Source: Lachnospiraceae bacterium (GTDB lineage: Bacteria > Bacillota > Clostridia > Lachnospirales > Lachnospiraceae). Taken from it: a stretch of 64,000 nucleotides of DNA. A program made the translations under genes and the position numbers. Shown piece after piece: positions 16,475 through 24,539 of the stretch (the stretch's first letter is position 1; each line of letters starts with the position of its first letter). The notes under the pieces are model-generated. The model ran no database searches. It was not told where the DNA came from and saw nothing but the letters and a program-made list of their open reading frames with translations. The stretch is from assembly GCA_016294075.1 (NCBI GenBank), contig JAEDCQ010000009.1, positions 6,453-70,452 of the forward strand, written 5' to 3'.

Positions 16475-17401
16475 CTACTGCATCAATAAGTACCCTAAAT
16501 ATCCGCTGTAGCATAACAGCATTATGATACCCCATTGTTTGCGCAGTGTCTTTGTCTTTGCAACACTAATCCATAGAAGAACGCCGGCAAAAACAGCAAT
16601 AACTCCATCAAATAAGAAATCGGCTTCATAAATTACAGGTGCAATGATAGACGTCGTTCCAATAACAAATAAGATATTGAAAATGTTGCTTCCGACAATA
16701 TTTCCGATTGCAATATCCGCATTCCCTCTTTTTGCTGCAACAACACTTGTTACAAGCTCAGGCAATGATGTTCCGAGTGCAACTATCGTAAGACCGATAA
16801 AACGTTCACTCAGGCCAATCATATGTGCAATTTCTGTTGCACTGTCTACCGTAACATCACTTCCCCATACAACCAGAACACCTCCCATAATCATAAACAG
16901 CATCAGCTTCCATACAGGACGTTTTTCGGTATCCCTTTCTTCCGCTCCCTTTTTAGCCAGAAAAAATAAATACACCAAATATGCCAGAAACAGAATCCAC
17001 AAAATGACACCTTCTATTCTGGTTACATAGCCACCTGTCATGCCGAGCACAATCAATACGATTGTAATAAGTATCATGTAGGGTATTTCATAACAAAAGG
17101 TTGTTCTCTGAATAACCATGGTTGCTATAATCGCAGAAATACCCAAAATTATCAGGATATTTAAAATATTACTACCTACAATATTCCCGATGGCAATTCC
17201 TGCATTTCCTTTTATCGATGCGTTAATACTGACGGCTGCTTCCGGTGTACTCGTACCCATGGCAACAATCGTAAGTCCGACAACCAATTGCGGAATCCCC
17301 AGCTTTCCTGCAATTCCCGAGCATCCGTCAACAAACCAATCCGCTCCTTTTACCAACATAAGAAATCCTATTGCCAATAACAGTATTTGTATCAGTATCA
17401 T
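16475..17401 (-). CDS. CaCA-family calcium/sodium antiporter (YrbG-like)
   Basis: 308 residues with about ten membrane segments in two inverted halves. Each half carries the alpha-repeat signature: VGLTIVAMGTSTPEAAVS with NIVGSNILNI in the first, and IGLTIVALGTSLPELVTS with NIVGSNIFNI in the second. The family exchanges calcium for sodium, potassium or protons across the cytoplasmic membrane. ATG at 17401 follows GGAGG. A 47-residue membrane peptide is encoded 32 bases upstream in the same direction. Confidence 0.93.
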   Translation of the reverse strand: MILIQILLLAIGFLMLVKGADWFVDGCSGIAGKLGIPQLVVGLTIVAMGTSTPEAAVSINASIKGNAGIAIGNIVGSNILNILIILGISAIIATMVIQRTTFCYEIPYMILITIVLIVLGMTGGYVTRIEGVILWILFLAYLVYLFFLAKKGAEERDTEKRPVWKLMLFMIMGGVLVVWGSDVTVDSATEIAHMIGLSERFIGLTIVALGTSLPELVTSVVAAKRGNADIAIGNIVGSNIFNILFVIGTTSIIAPVIYEADFLFDGVIAVFAGVLLWISVAKTKTLRKQWGIIMLLCYSGYLGYLLMQ

Positions 17402-17433
17402 GCATATCCTCCAACTTCTTTTTTAGCGATGTT

Positions 17434-17577
17434 TTAATTAAACATCGATATTCCATAACGGATTTTACGGACAATTTTGTATCCGATTACCGCAAAAATA
17501 GACACAACAAGATAACCTGTCGTAAATACAGCAACAGCACTACCTACAATTATTAATAAAAACATTCCAATATTCAT
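17434..17577 (-). CDS. Small single-span membrane protein (47 aa), unknown
   Basis: The ATG at 17577 follows GGAGAGAG. The product starts MNIGMFLLIIVGSAVAVFTT, continues with a hydrophobic stretch to about residue 34, and ends in a basic tail rich in Lys and Arg (KIVRKIRYG). This predicts a membrane hairpin or one long span with the C-terminus in the cytoplasm. No family is recognised. The good ribosome site, membrane-protein composition and position just before the antiporter argue that it is real and perhaps an accessory peptide. Confidence 0.6.
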   Translation of the reverse strand: MNIGMFLLIIVGSAVAVFTTGYLVVSIFAVIGYKIVRKIRYGISMFN

Positions 17578-17655
17578 ATTCTCTCTCCATCACGTTTTTT
17601 GTACTCAAATAAACCTATGTTTCCATAGGCAGGATACTCTTATCTATGCGTGATG

Positions 17656-18060
17656 TTATACTTTTTCTCCATCCTGATTATGGATGTAGTTAAGAATAGC
17701 AATCGAATACAGCATTTCATAGTACAATCTGTTTTCTTTTGCCGATAAGTAAAAATGGAAATTCTGCGGAAGACTATCCGCTCCTGAAATAAGAGGCATA
17801 AACATATGCCTCTCTCTGATATTATTTCTTTCTTCCTGCCTTTTTGCAAGTCTTATGGAAAAGAGAACCTCTTTCTGACTGAGCGTCTCTGTTTTACAGG
17901 CAGATACACTCTCAAAATCATTCCCATAAACCTGAAGCACTTTTTCTTCTTTACACGAAAAATAAGAACCTGCCGGTATTTTTTCCTGACAAATTCCTGA
18001 AATCATAATCACTGAAATTATTATCAGATATATTATATTATGACTTCTGACCCTTTTCAT
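17656..18060 (-). CDS. Hypothetical secreted or membrane-anchored protein
   Basis: From the ATG at 18060 the product begins MKRVRSHNIIYLIIISVIMI, a basic start plus hydrophobic segment like a signal peptide or anchor, giving 134 residues. A TTG at 18120 would add 20 residues but would leave the hydrophobic segment internal. The mature part is charged, with KRQEERNNIRERH in the middle and a YYEMLYSIAILNYIHN helix near the end. I do not recognise the family. A consensus promoter lies upstream, so it is its own transcription unit. Confidence 0.5.
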   Translation of the reverse strand: MKRVRSHNIIYLIIISVIMISGICQEKIPAGSYFSCKEEKVLQVYGNDFESVSACKTETLSQKEVLFSIRLAKRQEERNNIRERHMFMPLISGADSLPQNFHFYLSAKENRLYYEMLYSIAILNYIHNQDGEKV

Positions 18061-18140
18061 ATCAATTCCCAACGCTTCCTGCATTTTACAAATTTTTAAT
18101 CCGAATAAAAAATTATTCAATCGGGATTATTATTCTCGTC

Positions 18141-18169
18141 ATTTTATCAAAAGCTTTTTTAAGAGTCAA
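18141..18169 (-). promoter_or_regulatory. Vegetative promoter of the hypothetical gene at 17656
   Basis: Minus strand TTGACT (18164-18169), 17-base spacer, TAAAAT (18141-18146). It lies just after the end of the rRNA methyltransferase gene. Confidence 0.7.
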
Positions 18170-18185
18170 TTTTATCTGCCAATTC

Positions 18186-19601
18186 TTAGTTCTTTCTTAA
18201 CCCCTTCGGATAATGGTTCTTCATAACGTTTCCGGCGAGTTTTCCCCACCCAAGGCTGTAGCCATCTACCGTAATCAGATACCAGCCCTTTTCTCCTTCT
18301 GCAGCAAATATATTCCCTTTAAGATAAGCGGCAGCTTCCGTACTGCTACTGTCAAGATTCCATGTATGCGCGACATCCTCCGCACGAAGTGCCAGCGCCA
18401 ATGCATGGGAAGGCTCAAAACGATTTTTTAAAATGGTTCCTAAATGCAGACCGGGACGCAAAACCTTTAATCCTTTTAGGCCCGGCATCTGTTCCGGAAT
18501 CAGATATAACTGATCTCCAAAACGAAAATATGTTTTTTTATCTGCTGTCTTCAACCAATCGGCTTTTATTTCCGTATTCAAAAAAGCTTCGTATTCCTTA
18601 CAGTCTTTTAACGAAACCATCTTTTCTGTGCCATTACGCGAAAGAAGTCTGTCAGCCGCTCCAATAAGAGTTCCTGATTTTACCAGAACTGCCGCAAAAT
18701 GCCCCTCCCCCTTTATCTTATGCGGAAACAGACGAATTGTTCCTGTAAGCTGCTCTTTGACAGAAGCTTCTATTTCTCCCAACTCCATCTCTGCCCAGGC
18801 AGGATTTCCCGGCTCCATTCCGTCCGTAAACGGGACCTCACATACCAAAAAATCCGGATGTTTCTGTAAAAATCTTGCAATTACACATTCGTTTTCCAAC
18901 GGCGCAAAGGTGCATGTTGAATAGACTATGCGTCCGCCCGGTAATAACATCTGTGCAGCGGCTTCTAAAATATCTTCCTGCCTGTCCGCACACATTTTAA
19001 CATTTTCAGGACTCCACTGTGTATATGCCTCCTCGTTTTTACGAAACATTCCTTCCCCCGAACAGGGCGCATCGACCATAATACGATGAAAAAATCCGGC
19101 AAATATCCCGGCAAGCTTCTGCGGCGTTTCATTTATAACAAGTGCGTTGCGAATGCCCATCCTTTCGATATTTTCAGATAGAATTTTTGCACGTGACGGA
19201 ACAAATTCATTGCAAACAAGAAGACCTTCGCCCTGCATTGCAGCGGCAATCTGTGTTGCCTTGCCTCCCGGTGCAGAGCATAAATCCAGTACACGCTCTC
19301 CCGGTTTGGCATCCAATAAAACTGCCGGAAGCTGAGCACTCGGTTCCTGAATATAATAAACTCCTGCCGCATGATACGGATGCTTTCCCGGTGTATCCTT
19401 CCCTGTAAAATAGTAACCGTTTTCTGACCAGAGCACAGGTGTTAAAGAAAAAGGCGCCTGCTTTAAAAAAGCAGAAACCTCTCCTTTTAACGGATTGAAT
19501 CGCAATGCCTGATGCTTTTCCCTGTCATAGCAGCTTTCAAACTCTTCGTATTCTTTTCCAAGCATTTGTTTCATTCTACCAACGAATTCTTTTGGAAGCA
19601 T
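18186..19601 (-). CDS. RsmF/NSUN-like rRNA 5-methylcytosine methyltransferase
   Basis: About 471 residues. The Rossmann SAM site is VLDLCSAPGGKATQIA. The two catalytic cysteines lie in D-A-P-C-S-G-E-GMFRK and S-T-C-T-F, diagnostic of RNA m5C methyltransferases. A C-terminal extension after about residue 290 resembles the PUA-like RNA-binding part of RsmF/YebU. The ATG at 19601 has a proper 7-base gap to AGGAG, while the ATG at 19607 nearly touches it. The likely target is 16S rRNA, but the exact cytosine is not predictable. Confidence 0.9.
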   Translation of the reverse strand: MLPKEFVGRMKQMLGKEYEEFESCYDREKHQALRFNPLKGEVSAFLKQAPFSLTPVLWSENGYYFTGKDTPGKHPYHAAGVYYIQEPSAQLPAVLLDAKPGERVLDLCSAPGGKATQIAAAMQGEGLLVCNEFVPSRAKILSENIERMGIRNALVINETPQKLAGIFAGFFHRIMVDAPCSGEGMFRKNEEAYTQWSPENVKMCADRQEDILEAAAQMLLPGGRIVYSTCTFAPLENECVIARFLQKHPDFLVCEVPFTDGMEPGNPAWAEMELGEIEASVKEQLTGTIRLFPHKIKGEGHFAAVLVKSGTLIGAADRLLSRNGTEKMVSLKDCKEYEAFLNTEIKADWLKTADKKTYFRFGDQLYLIPEQMPGLKGLKVLRPGLHLGTILKNRFEPSHALALALRAEDVAHTWNLDSSSTEAAAYLKGNIFAAEGEKGWYLITVDGYSLGWGKLAGNVMKNHYPKGLRKN

Positions 19602-19624
19602 ATCCATTCTCCTGCCATTTATCT

Positions 19625-21178
19625 TTATATCCGTGTTGTATATTCCGTAAAATCCCAGACTTCATCTGCCAATCCGTCATAAAATTCCGGTTCATGGCAG
19701 ACAAGAAGTATACTACCGCTATATTCCTTTAAGGCGCGCTTCAGTTCGTCTTTTGCATCTACATCTAAATGATTAGTCGGTTCATCCAATACAAGTAAAT
19801 TGCTCTGGCGGTTTATAAGCTTACATAATCTGACTTTTGCCTGTTCTCCACCGCTTAATACCTTTACCTTGCTCTCGATGTGCTTTGTGGTCAGACCGCA
19901 CTTTGCAAGAGCAGAGCGCACCTCATACTGCGAATATCCCGGAAATTCAGACCATATTTCTTCTATGCAGGTATTATCAGCTCCCTTTTTGCTTTCCTGC
20001 TCAAAATAACCGATTTCCAGATAATCCCCAAGCTCTACGCTTCCTTTTAAAGCTTTTGTAAGTCCAAGAATGCTTTTTAATAATGTACTCTTTCCGATAC
20101 CGTTCGCACCTGTAATGACAATTTTCTTACCACGCTCCATTGTGAGATTAAGAGGCTTAGAAAGCGGTTCCTCATACCCGATTACCAAATCCCTTGTAAT
20201 AAACGGAAACCGACCACTTGTCCTGGCTTCCAAAAATTGAAATTCCGGCTTCGGTTTTTCTGCTGCCAACTCTATAACATCCATTTTATCCAGCTTCTTC
20301 TGTCTGGACATTGCCATATTCCGCGTTGCGACTCTTGCTTTATTTCTTGCCACAAAATCCTTTAAATCCGCAATCTCCTTCTGCTGGCGATTATATGCAG
20401 CCTCCAGCTGTGATTTTTTCATGGCATATACTTCTTCAAATTTATTATAATCCCCTACATATCGATTCAGTTCCTGATTATCCATATGATAGATAATATT
20501 TACAACACTGTTTAAAAACGGTATGTCATGTGAAATCAGAATGAACGCATTCTCGTATTCGTTCAGATATCTTTTGAGCCATTCGATGTGCTCTGCATCC
20601 AGATAATTTGTCGGCTCATCAAGTAAAAGAATATCCGGCTTCTCCAATAAAAGCTTGCCAAGCAGAATTTTTGTACGCTGCCCTCCGCTTAACTCGGATA
20701 CATCCTTAGAAAGACCAATCGCCGTCAGCCCCAACGCTCTTGCAACTTCTTCTACCTTGGAATCAATCATGTAAAAGTCATGCATTGTAAGAAGGTCCTG
20801 AATCGTTCCAAGCTCCTCCATATACGCGTCCAATTCTTCCGGGGTACAGTCTCCCATTTTGTCACAAATATCATTCATCTGTGCTTCCATTTCAAACAAA
20901 AAATTGAAAGCTGACGAAAGTACATCCCGAATGGTCATTCCTTTTTCTAAAACCGTGTGCTGGTCCAGATAACCCACGCGGACACGCTTTGCCCACTCAA
21001 CTTTTCCTTCATCAGGCATAAGCTTTCCGGTAATAATATTCATGAAGGTAGATTTTCCTTCCCCGTTTGCACCAATCAGACCGATATGCTCTCCCTTTAA
21101 TAAACGAAAGGATACATCATTAAAAATGGCTCTGTCTCCAAAGCCATGTGTTAAGTGTTCAACATTTAAAATACTCAT
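19625..21178 (-). CDS. ABC-F family ATP-binding protein
   Basis: 517 residues with two ATPase modules and no membrane part. Walker A sites are GANGEGKST and GANGIGKST, signature motifs are LSGGQRTK and LSGGEQAK, and Walker B regions LLLDEPTNYLD and LVLDEPTNHLD. A charged linker (about residues 235-310) joins the modules. ABC-F proteins act at the ribosomal E site as translation factors or give antibiotic protection. Nothing here decides between these, but the short linker without a long extension is closer to housekeeping members. ATG at 21178 follows AGGAG. Confidence 0.93.
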   Translation of the reverse strand: MSILNVEHLTHGFGDRAIFNDVSFRLLKGEHIGLIGANGEGKSTFMNIITGKLMPDEGKVEWAKRVRVGYLDQHTVLEKGMTIRDVLSSAFNFLFEMEAQMNDICDKMGDCTPEELDAYMEELGTIQDLLTMHDFYMIDSKVEEVARALGLTAIGLSKDVSELSGGQRTKILLGKLLLEKPDILLLDEPTNYLDAEHIEWLKRYLNEYENAFILISHDIPFLNSVVNIIYHMDNQELNRYVGDYNKFEEVYAMKKSQLEAAYNRQQKEIADLKDFVARNKARVATRNMAMSRQKKLDKMDVIELAAEKPKPEFQFLEARTSGRFPFITRDLVIGYEEPLSKPLNLTMERGKKIVITGANGIGKSTLLKSILGLTKALKGSVELGDYLEIGYFEQESKKGADNTCIEEIWSEFPGYSQYEVRSALAKCGLTTKHIESKVKVLSGGEQAKVRLCKLINRQSNLLVLDEPTNHLDVDAKDELKRALKEYSGSILLVCHEPEFYDGLADEVWDFTEYTTRI

Positions 21179-21193
21179 CCGTACTCCTATATC

Positions 21194-21244
21194 CTATAAA
21201 ATATATTCGTCAATTACCTGTACAATACCGTCCTCTTTATTCAT
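21194..21244 (-). other. Short frame resembling the tail of a Cof-type HAD hydrolase
   Basis: A 16-codon frame (MNKEDGIVQVIDEYIL) begins at an ATG overlapping the cysK-like stop. The N-x-E-D-G-V/I-x-x-x-I/L-E-E-Y motif is the usual C-terminal end of Cof-type HAD phosphatases. The rest of such a gene is absent. It may be a scar of a deleted neighbour or a coincidence. Confidence 0.2.
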
Positions 21245-22169
21245 TTTCAAATAACGGTGTGGAAAAATAGCGCTCTGCCGTGTCCGGCAAAACGGTAACA
21301 ACAGTCTTTCCTTTCCCTAGCTTTTTGGCAAGCTTTAATGCTGCAGCAACATTGGTTCCGCTTGAGATACCACACATGATACCCTCAAGACGCGCTAAAT
21401 CCTTTGCTGTCGTTATTGCTTCTTCATCTGTAACAATATAAATGTCATCATATATATTTTGGTTCAGATTTTCAGGAATAAGACCGTCTCCGATTCCCAT
21501 CTGCAAATGGGTACCGATATTACCCCCTGCAAGAATCGCCGCATGCTCCGGTTCAACCGCCCATATTTCGATGTCCGGATTCTGTGCCTTTAATACTTCC
21601 CCTATTCCGCTGATAGTTCCGCCGGTTCCGATACCTGAACAGAAGCCGTGAATCGGTCCTGCTACCTGTTCCATAATTTCCAACCCTGTTCTGTGCCTGT
21701 GTACCATCGGATTGGCAGGATTCTCAAACTGCTGCGGAACATAAACATTCGGATTTTCTTCTGCCATACGCATCGCTGTCTGTAGGCATTCATCGATGCA
21801 GGCCCCTATGTTACCCGCATCGTGAATCAGCATGACCTCAGCTCCGTAATGCGCAACCAGCTTTCTTCTTTCCTCACTTACGGAATCCGGCATAATAATA
21901 ATTGTTTTATAGCCTCTTACCGCACCAATCAGCGCAAGCCCGATTCCCTGGTTTCCGCTGGTCGGCTCCACAATAATCGTATCTTTGTGAATAACACCAT
22001 TTTTTTCTGCCTGTAAAATCATATTATACGCTGTTCTTGTCTTAATGGAACCGCCTACATTCAAGCCTTCAAATTTTACCAGAACCTCTGCGGCTTCCGG
22101 ATCGTTCATACGGTTTAATCGAATCATTGGTGTATGACCGATGTATTCCAAAATATTATTACAAACCAT
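21237..22169 (-). CDS. cysK: Cysteine-synthase-family PLP enzyme (CysK-like)
   Basis: 310 residues of fold-type II. The PLP lysine is K43 in G-G-S-I-K-T-R, the phosphate-binding loop SGIGTGGTISGIGEV is intact, and SSGTNVAAALK follows near the C-terminus. The usual role is O-acetylserine plus sulfide to cysteine. Two active-site motifs differ from the textbook forms: S-I-K-T-R instead of S-V-K-D-R, and T-S-G-N-Q-G instead of T-S-G-N-T-G. A related beta-replacement reaction is therefore possible. It has its own promoter facing away from the cupin gene. Confidence 0.82.
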   Translation of the reverse strand: MVCNNILEYIGHTPMIRLNRMNDPEAAEVLVKFEGLNVGGSIKTRTAYNMILQAEKNGVIHKDTIIVEPTSGNQGIGLALIGAVRGYKTIIIMPDSVSEERRKLVAHYGAEVMLIHDAGNIGACIDECLQTAMRMAEENPNVYVPQQFENPANPMVHRHRTGLEIMEQVAGPIHGFCSGIGTGGTISGIGEVLKAQNPDIEIWAVEPEHAAILAGGNIGTHLQMGIGDGLIPENLNQNIYDDIYIVTDEEAITTAKDLARLEGIMCGISSGTNVAAALKLAKKLGKGKTVVTVLPDTAERYFSTPLFENE

Positions 22170-22210
22170 TTTACGTCAAACCTTTCTCTTTAAATATACA
22201 AACCTTTTTG

Positions 22211-22240
22211 ATTATAAACCATTTCCATATGAATTGACAA
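22211..22240 (-). promoter_or_regulatory. Promoter of the cysK-like gene
   Basis: Minus strand TTGTCA (22235-22240), 18-base spacer, TATAAT (22211-22216). Its -35 box overlaps the -35 of the divergent cupin promoter almost completely. Confidence 0.75.
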
Positions 22241-22264
22241 AGATTTTTACCTGTTTATTATAAT
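22234..22264 (+). promoter_or_regulatory. Divergent promoter candidate for the cupin gene
   Basis: TTGACA (22234-22239) and TATAAT (22259-22264) on the plus strand, with a 19-base spacer. This is longer than optimal, as in promoters that need an activator to twist the DNA. It shares the -35 region with the cysK-like promoter. Confidence 0.5.
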
Positions 22265-22342
22265 TTATTTCTTTCCTTTGTATTATGTGATATATTTTTT
22301 CAGAATTATTATATTTAAATCTTTTCAGGAGGGCTAATTTTC

Positions 22343-22739
22343 ATGGATATTGAAATTAAAGAGTATACGAAACCGGAATATTCTCCTGTAATTGATTATG
22401 AATCATGGAGAGTTGCCGTATTAAACGATATTGACGAGTTAGAAGTTCAGAATCTCAAAACGATGCAGAAGCATACGTTGAGCGACGAGGTTTTTGTTTT
22501 ATTAAAAGGCTCCTGTACCTTATTCAGTGCCGGCAGTGGTGAAACAATAGGAGATGTCTCTGCTACTAAATTGGAGCCTTATAAGATGTATAATGTGAAG
22601 GCCGGTGTATGGCATACACACACTGGAAAAAGACAGCAGTGTTTTAATTGTAGAAAACCGCAATACCTGCGATGATAATTCTCCGACTGCATTAATGACA
22701 GATGTTCAGATAAAGCTGCTTAGAGACAGCTATCAGTGA
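22343..22739 (+). pseudogene. Cupin-fold protein gene, frameshifted in an (AC)4 tract
   Basis: The first frame runs from the ATG at 22343 (behind AGGAGGG) and encodes a small cupin: HTLSDEVFVLLKGSC, then GVWHTHT, then an unrelated tail with a stop at 22675. In another frame the sequence continues sensibly as LEKDSSVLIVENRNT and ends at 22739. Adding one AC to the (AC)4 at 22616-22623 joins them into ...VWHTHTLEKDSSVLIVENR..., about 132 residues. The gene is therefore disrupted by loss of one dinucleotide, is phase-variable, or holds a sequencing error. Both candidate metal-binding His of HTHT are kept. Confidence 0.75.
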
Positions 22740-22747
22740 TTTAAAAC

Positions 22748-22776
22748 GGCGGCACGCAGAGCGAGCCGCCATTTCA
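22748..22776 (-). terminator. Terminator between the cupin and the convergent hypothetical gene
   Basis: GGCGGC (22748-22753) pairs with GCCGCC (22765-22770) around an 11-base loop. On the minus strand it is followed by GTTTTAAA, so it best ends the 22787 gene. On the plus strand ATTTCAAA follows, so weak two-way use is possible. Confidence 0.65.
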
Positions 22777-22786
22777 AACTCTTACA

Positions 22787-23116
22787 TTATAAAAGCTCCA
22801 TTAATTTTACTCTTTTTGCTGTCACAACAGACATTATCTGAAGTGCCTCACTCTCATTTTTTCGATTAATATTCTGCCTCATTCCCGTGAATAAATGCTC
22901 CCATCCTGTCATCCCCATATTTTTTGCTTTTGCAGACATTTTCTGCACCTTCATGGAGGCTGCCTGCCATTGCTTCCGTTTAATAGCCTGTCCGAGCTGT
23001 AAAAATTCATAAGAATGAATAAATTGTTTCAGGTCAGCGATATAAGTTACTTCATCTTCATATACCGATGAAGTAAAATCAATCCCATATGTTTTTAGCT
23101 GATTTATTAGTTCCAT
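22787..23116 (-). CDS. Small helical protein of unknown function, Hpt-like in shape
   Basis: 109 residues, predicted almost wholly alpha-helical. The middle (LGQAIKRKQWQAASMKVQKMSAKAKNMGM) has the layout of an Hpt four-helix domain, but no phosphorylatable HxxKG histidine is present, so phosphotransfer is unlikely. It follows the flavodoxin-like gene after 15 bases and ends just before a terminator. It is likely the last gene of the hflK-hflC-flavodoxin run. The function is unknown. Confidence 0.7.
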   Translation of the reverse strand: MELINQLKTYGIDFTSSVYEDEVTYIADLKQFIHSYEFLQLGQAIKRKQWQAASMKVQKMSAKAKNMGMTGWEHLFTGMRQNINRKNESEALQIMSVVTAKRVKLMELL

Positions 23117-23131
23117 AAGCCATTTCCACTA

Positions 23132-23614
23132 TTATTCCTGCTGTAATGCTTCTGCAAACTTACTTATATTCTCCGGCAGAATTTTAGGCATCGCATTTGG
23201 GTCATTTTTCATACTGTTTGTTACTGCCCTTGCAATGAACTTATCCATACCTTTCAGCTTATCTAATTCCAGCTTGCCGCCAAAAGAAGCCGCACAGACC
23301 GAATGTGCAAGAAGCTCTTTATCAATATTCTGCACCAAAAATGCTTCCTCCTGTTCCGGAAAGCCGTTGCAGATAAAAAAAGCACATTTCTTTTCCATTA
23401 AGATGGATTTATTTTTCTGAATAAATTCTGATGCCGCTTTATGCAGCTTACCCATACGGATACTGCCGCCTACTACTATACAATCATATTTTGACAAATC
23501 GGCTTTATCTGTCTCAATATTACATAAAATAGCATCCTTAAGCTGCTTTTTCAGTAATTCTGCACACTCTCTTGTTGTGCCGGTCTTAGTTGCATAACAA
23601 ATCGCTGTTTTCAT
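23132..23614 (-). CDS. Flavodoxin-domain protein (HemG/flavodoxin_5-like)
   Basis: About 160 residues starting MKTAICYATKTGTTRECAE, where ATKTGTT is the FMN phosphate-binding loop, and later VGGSIRMGKLH and CNGFPEQEEAF. It resembles flavodoxin-like proteins related to menaquinone-dependent protoporphyrinogen oxidase HemG. No haem genes lie nearby, so a general redox role is safer. The ATG at 23614 is chosen because GAGAGGG sits 6-7 bases before it. It lies downstream of hflC by 41 bases. Confidence 0.85.
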   Translation of the reverse strand: MKTAICYATKTGTTRECAELLKKQLKDAILCNIETDKADLSKYDCIVVGGSIRMGKLHKAASEFIQKNKSILMEKKCAFFICNGFPEQEEAFLVQNIDKELLAHSVCAASFGGKLELDKLKGMDKFIARAVTNSMKNDPNAMPKILPENISKFAEALQQE

Positions 23615-23655
23615 ATTCCCTCTCATTCTGCCGTTTTAACGGCCTTTTCCCGTAT

Positions 23656-24525
23656 TTATTGTCCGTTAAATATCTGTGCAATCGGTGAATCCTCAGATAA
23701 AATAACCGTTTTGTTATCTCCTGTTACAGATGCCTTCAATGCATCCAAGCTTCTTACAAATGAATAAAAATCTGTCTTGCTTTCATCCGCATACGTTTCG
23801 GAAAGAATCTTCATATATTCTGCTTCACCCTCTGCTTTTAAGATTTCTGCCTGCTTCTGTGCCTCAGACAGCATAATCGTTACTTCTTTATCTGTCGTAT
23901 TCTTTATTTTCTGTGCTTCTGCCGTACCTTCTGCGGTATAAGTTGCCGCAATGTTTTCACGTTCGGAAATCATACGTGTATACACAGCTTCTTTATTATC
24001 TGCCGGCAAATCAAGCTGCTTTGTTTCAACCGTCAGCATCTCTATTCCGTATTGTTCAAAGGTTGTTCCTATACTCTCAATAATCGCTTCCGTCAATTCG
24101 CCGTCTCTTCCGGAGATAACTTCTTCCTGCGACATGGAACTGATAGTATTTTTAATAGCATTATAAACAACCGTATTGATTCGGCTCTCCGCATTACCGA
24201 TAGAACCGTTTAAGGTCTGGGCAAACTTAACCGGATTCGTAATCTGCCATAATACATAGCTGTTCGTAATCATTGTTTTTTTGTCTTTTGTAATAACATC
24301 ACTCGGTGCCAAATCATAAAGCAATAGCTTCTTCGGTAATGTATCTACTGTCTGTATAAACGGAACCCTGAAGCTTAACCCCGCTTCGGATTCTACATGG
24401 TCAATCTTGCCAAACTGACGAACCAGTTTATACTCATCCTCTCCTGTTACAACAATACAGGAAAGTCCGATAAATAATCCGATTGCAATCAATATTCCCA
24501 ATAATGGTCCGACTATTTTTTTCAT
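23656..24525 (-). CDS. hflC: HflC, SPFH-domain protease modulator
   Basis: 289 residues. One N-terminal membrane span (about 5-27) is followed by the SPFH/band-7 domain: VVTGEDEYKLVRQFGKI, GLSFRVPFIQTVDTLPKK, and a coiled Ala/Glu-rich helix (AEAQKIKNTTDKEVTIMLSEAQKQAEILKAEGEAE). HflC pairs with HflK to form a periplasm-side or outside cap around the FtsH protease. hflK lies 14 bases upstream, the standard order. ATG at 24525 follows GGGAGG. Confidence 0.95.
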   Translation of the reverse strand: MKKIVGPLLGILIAIGLFIGLSCIVVTGEDEYKLVRQFGKIDHVESEAGLSFRVPFIQTVDTLPKKLLLYDLAPSDVITKDKKTMITNSYVLWQITNPVKFAQTLNGSIGNAESRINTVVYNAIKNTISSMSQEEVISGRDGELTEAIIESIGTTFEQYGIEMLTVETKQLDLPADNKEAVYTRMISERENIAATYTAEGTAEAQKIKNTTDKEVTIMLSEAQKQAEILKAEGEAEYMKILSETYADESKTDFYSFVRSLDALKASVTGDNKTVILSEDSPIAQIFNGQ

Positions 24526-24539
24526 ATTCGTTTCCTCCC

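Noticed and set aside
17614..17629. Small hairpin CCTATG-TTTC-CATAGG downstream of the hypothetical gene at 17656, considered as a terminator
   Set aside because: The stem is only six pairs with a weak T-run. It may slow polymerase but cannot be called with confidence.
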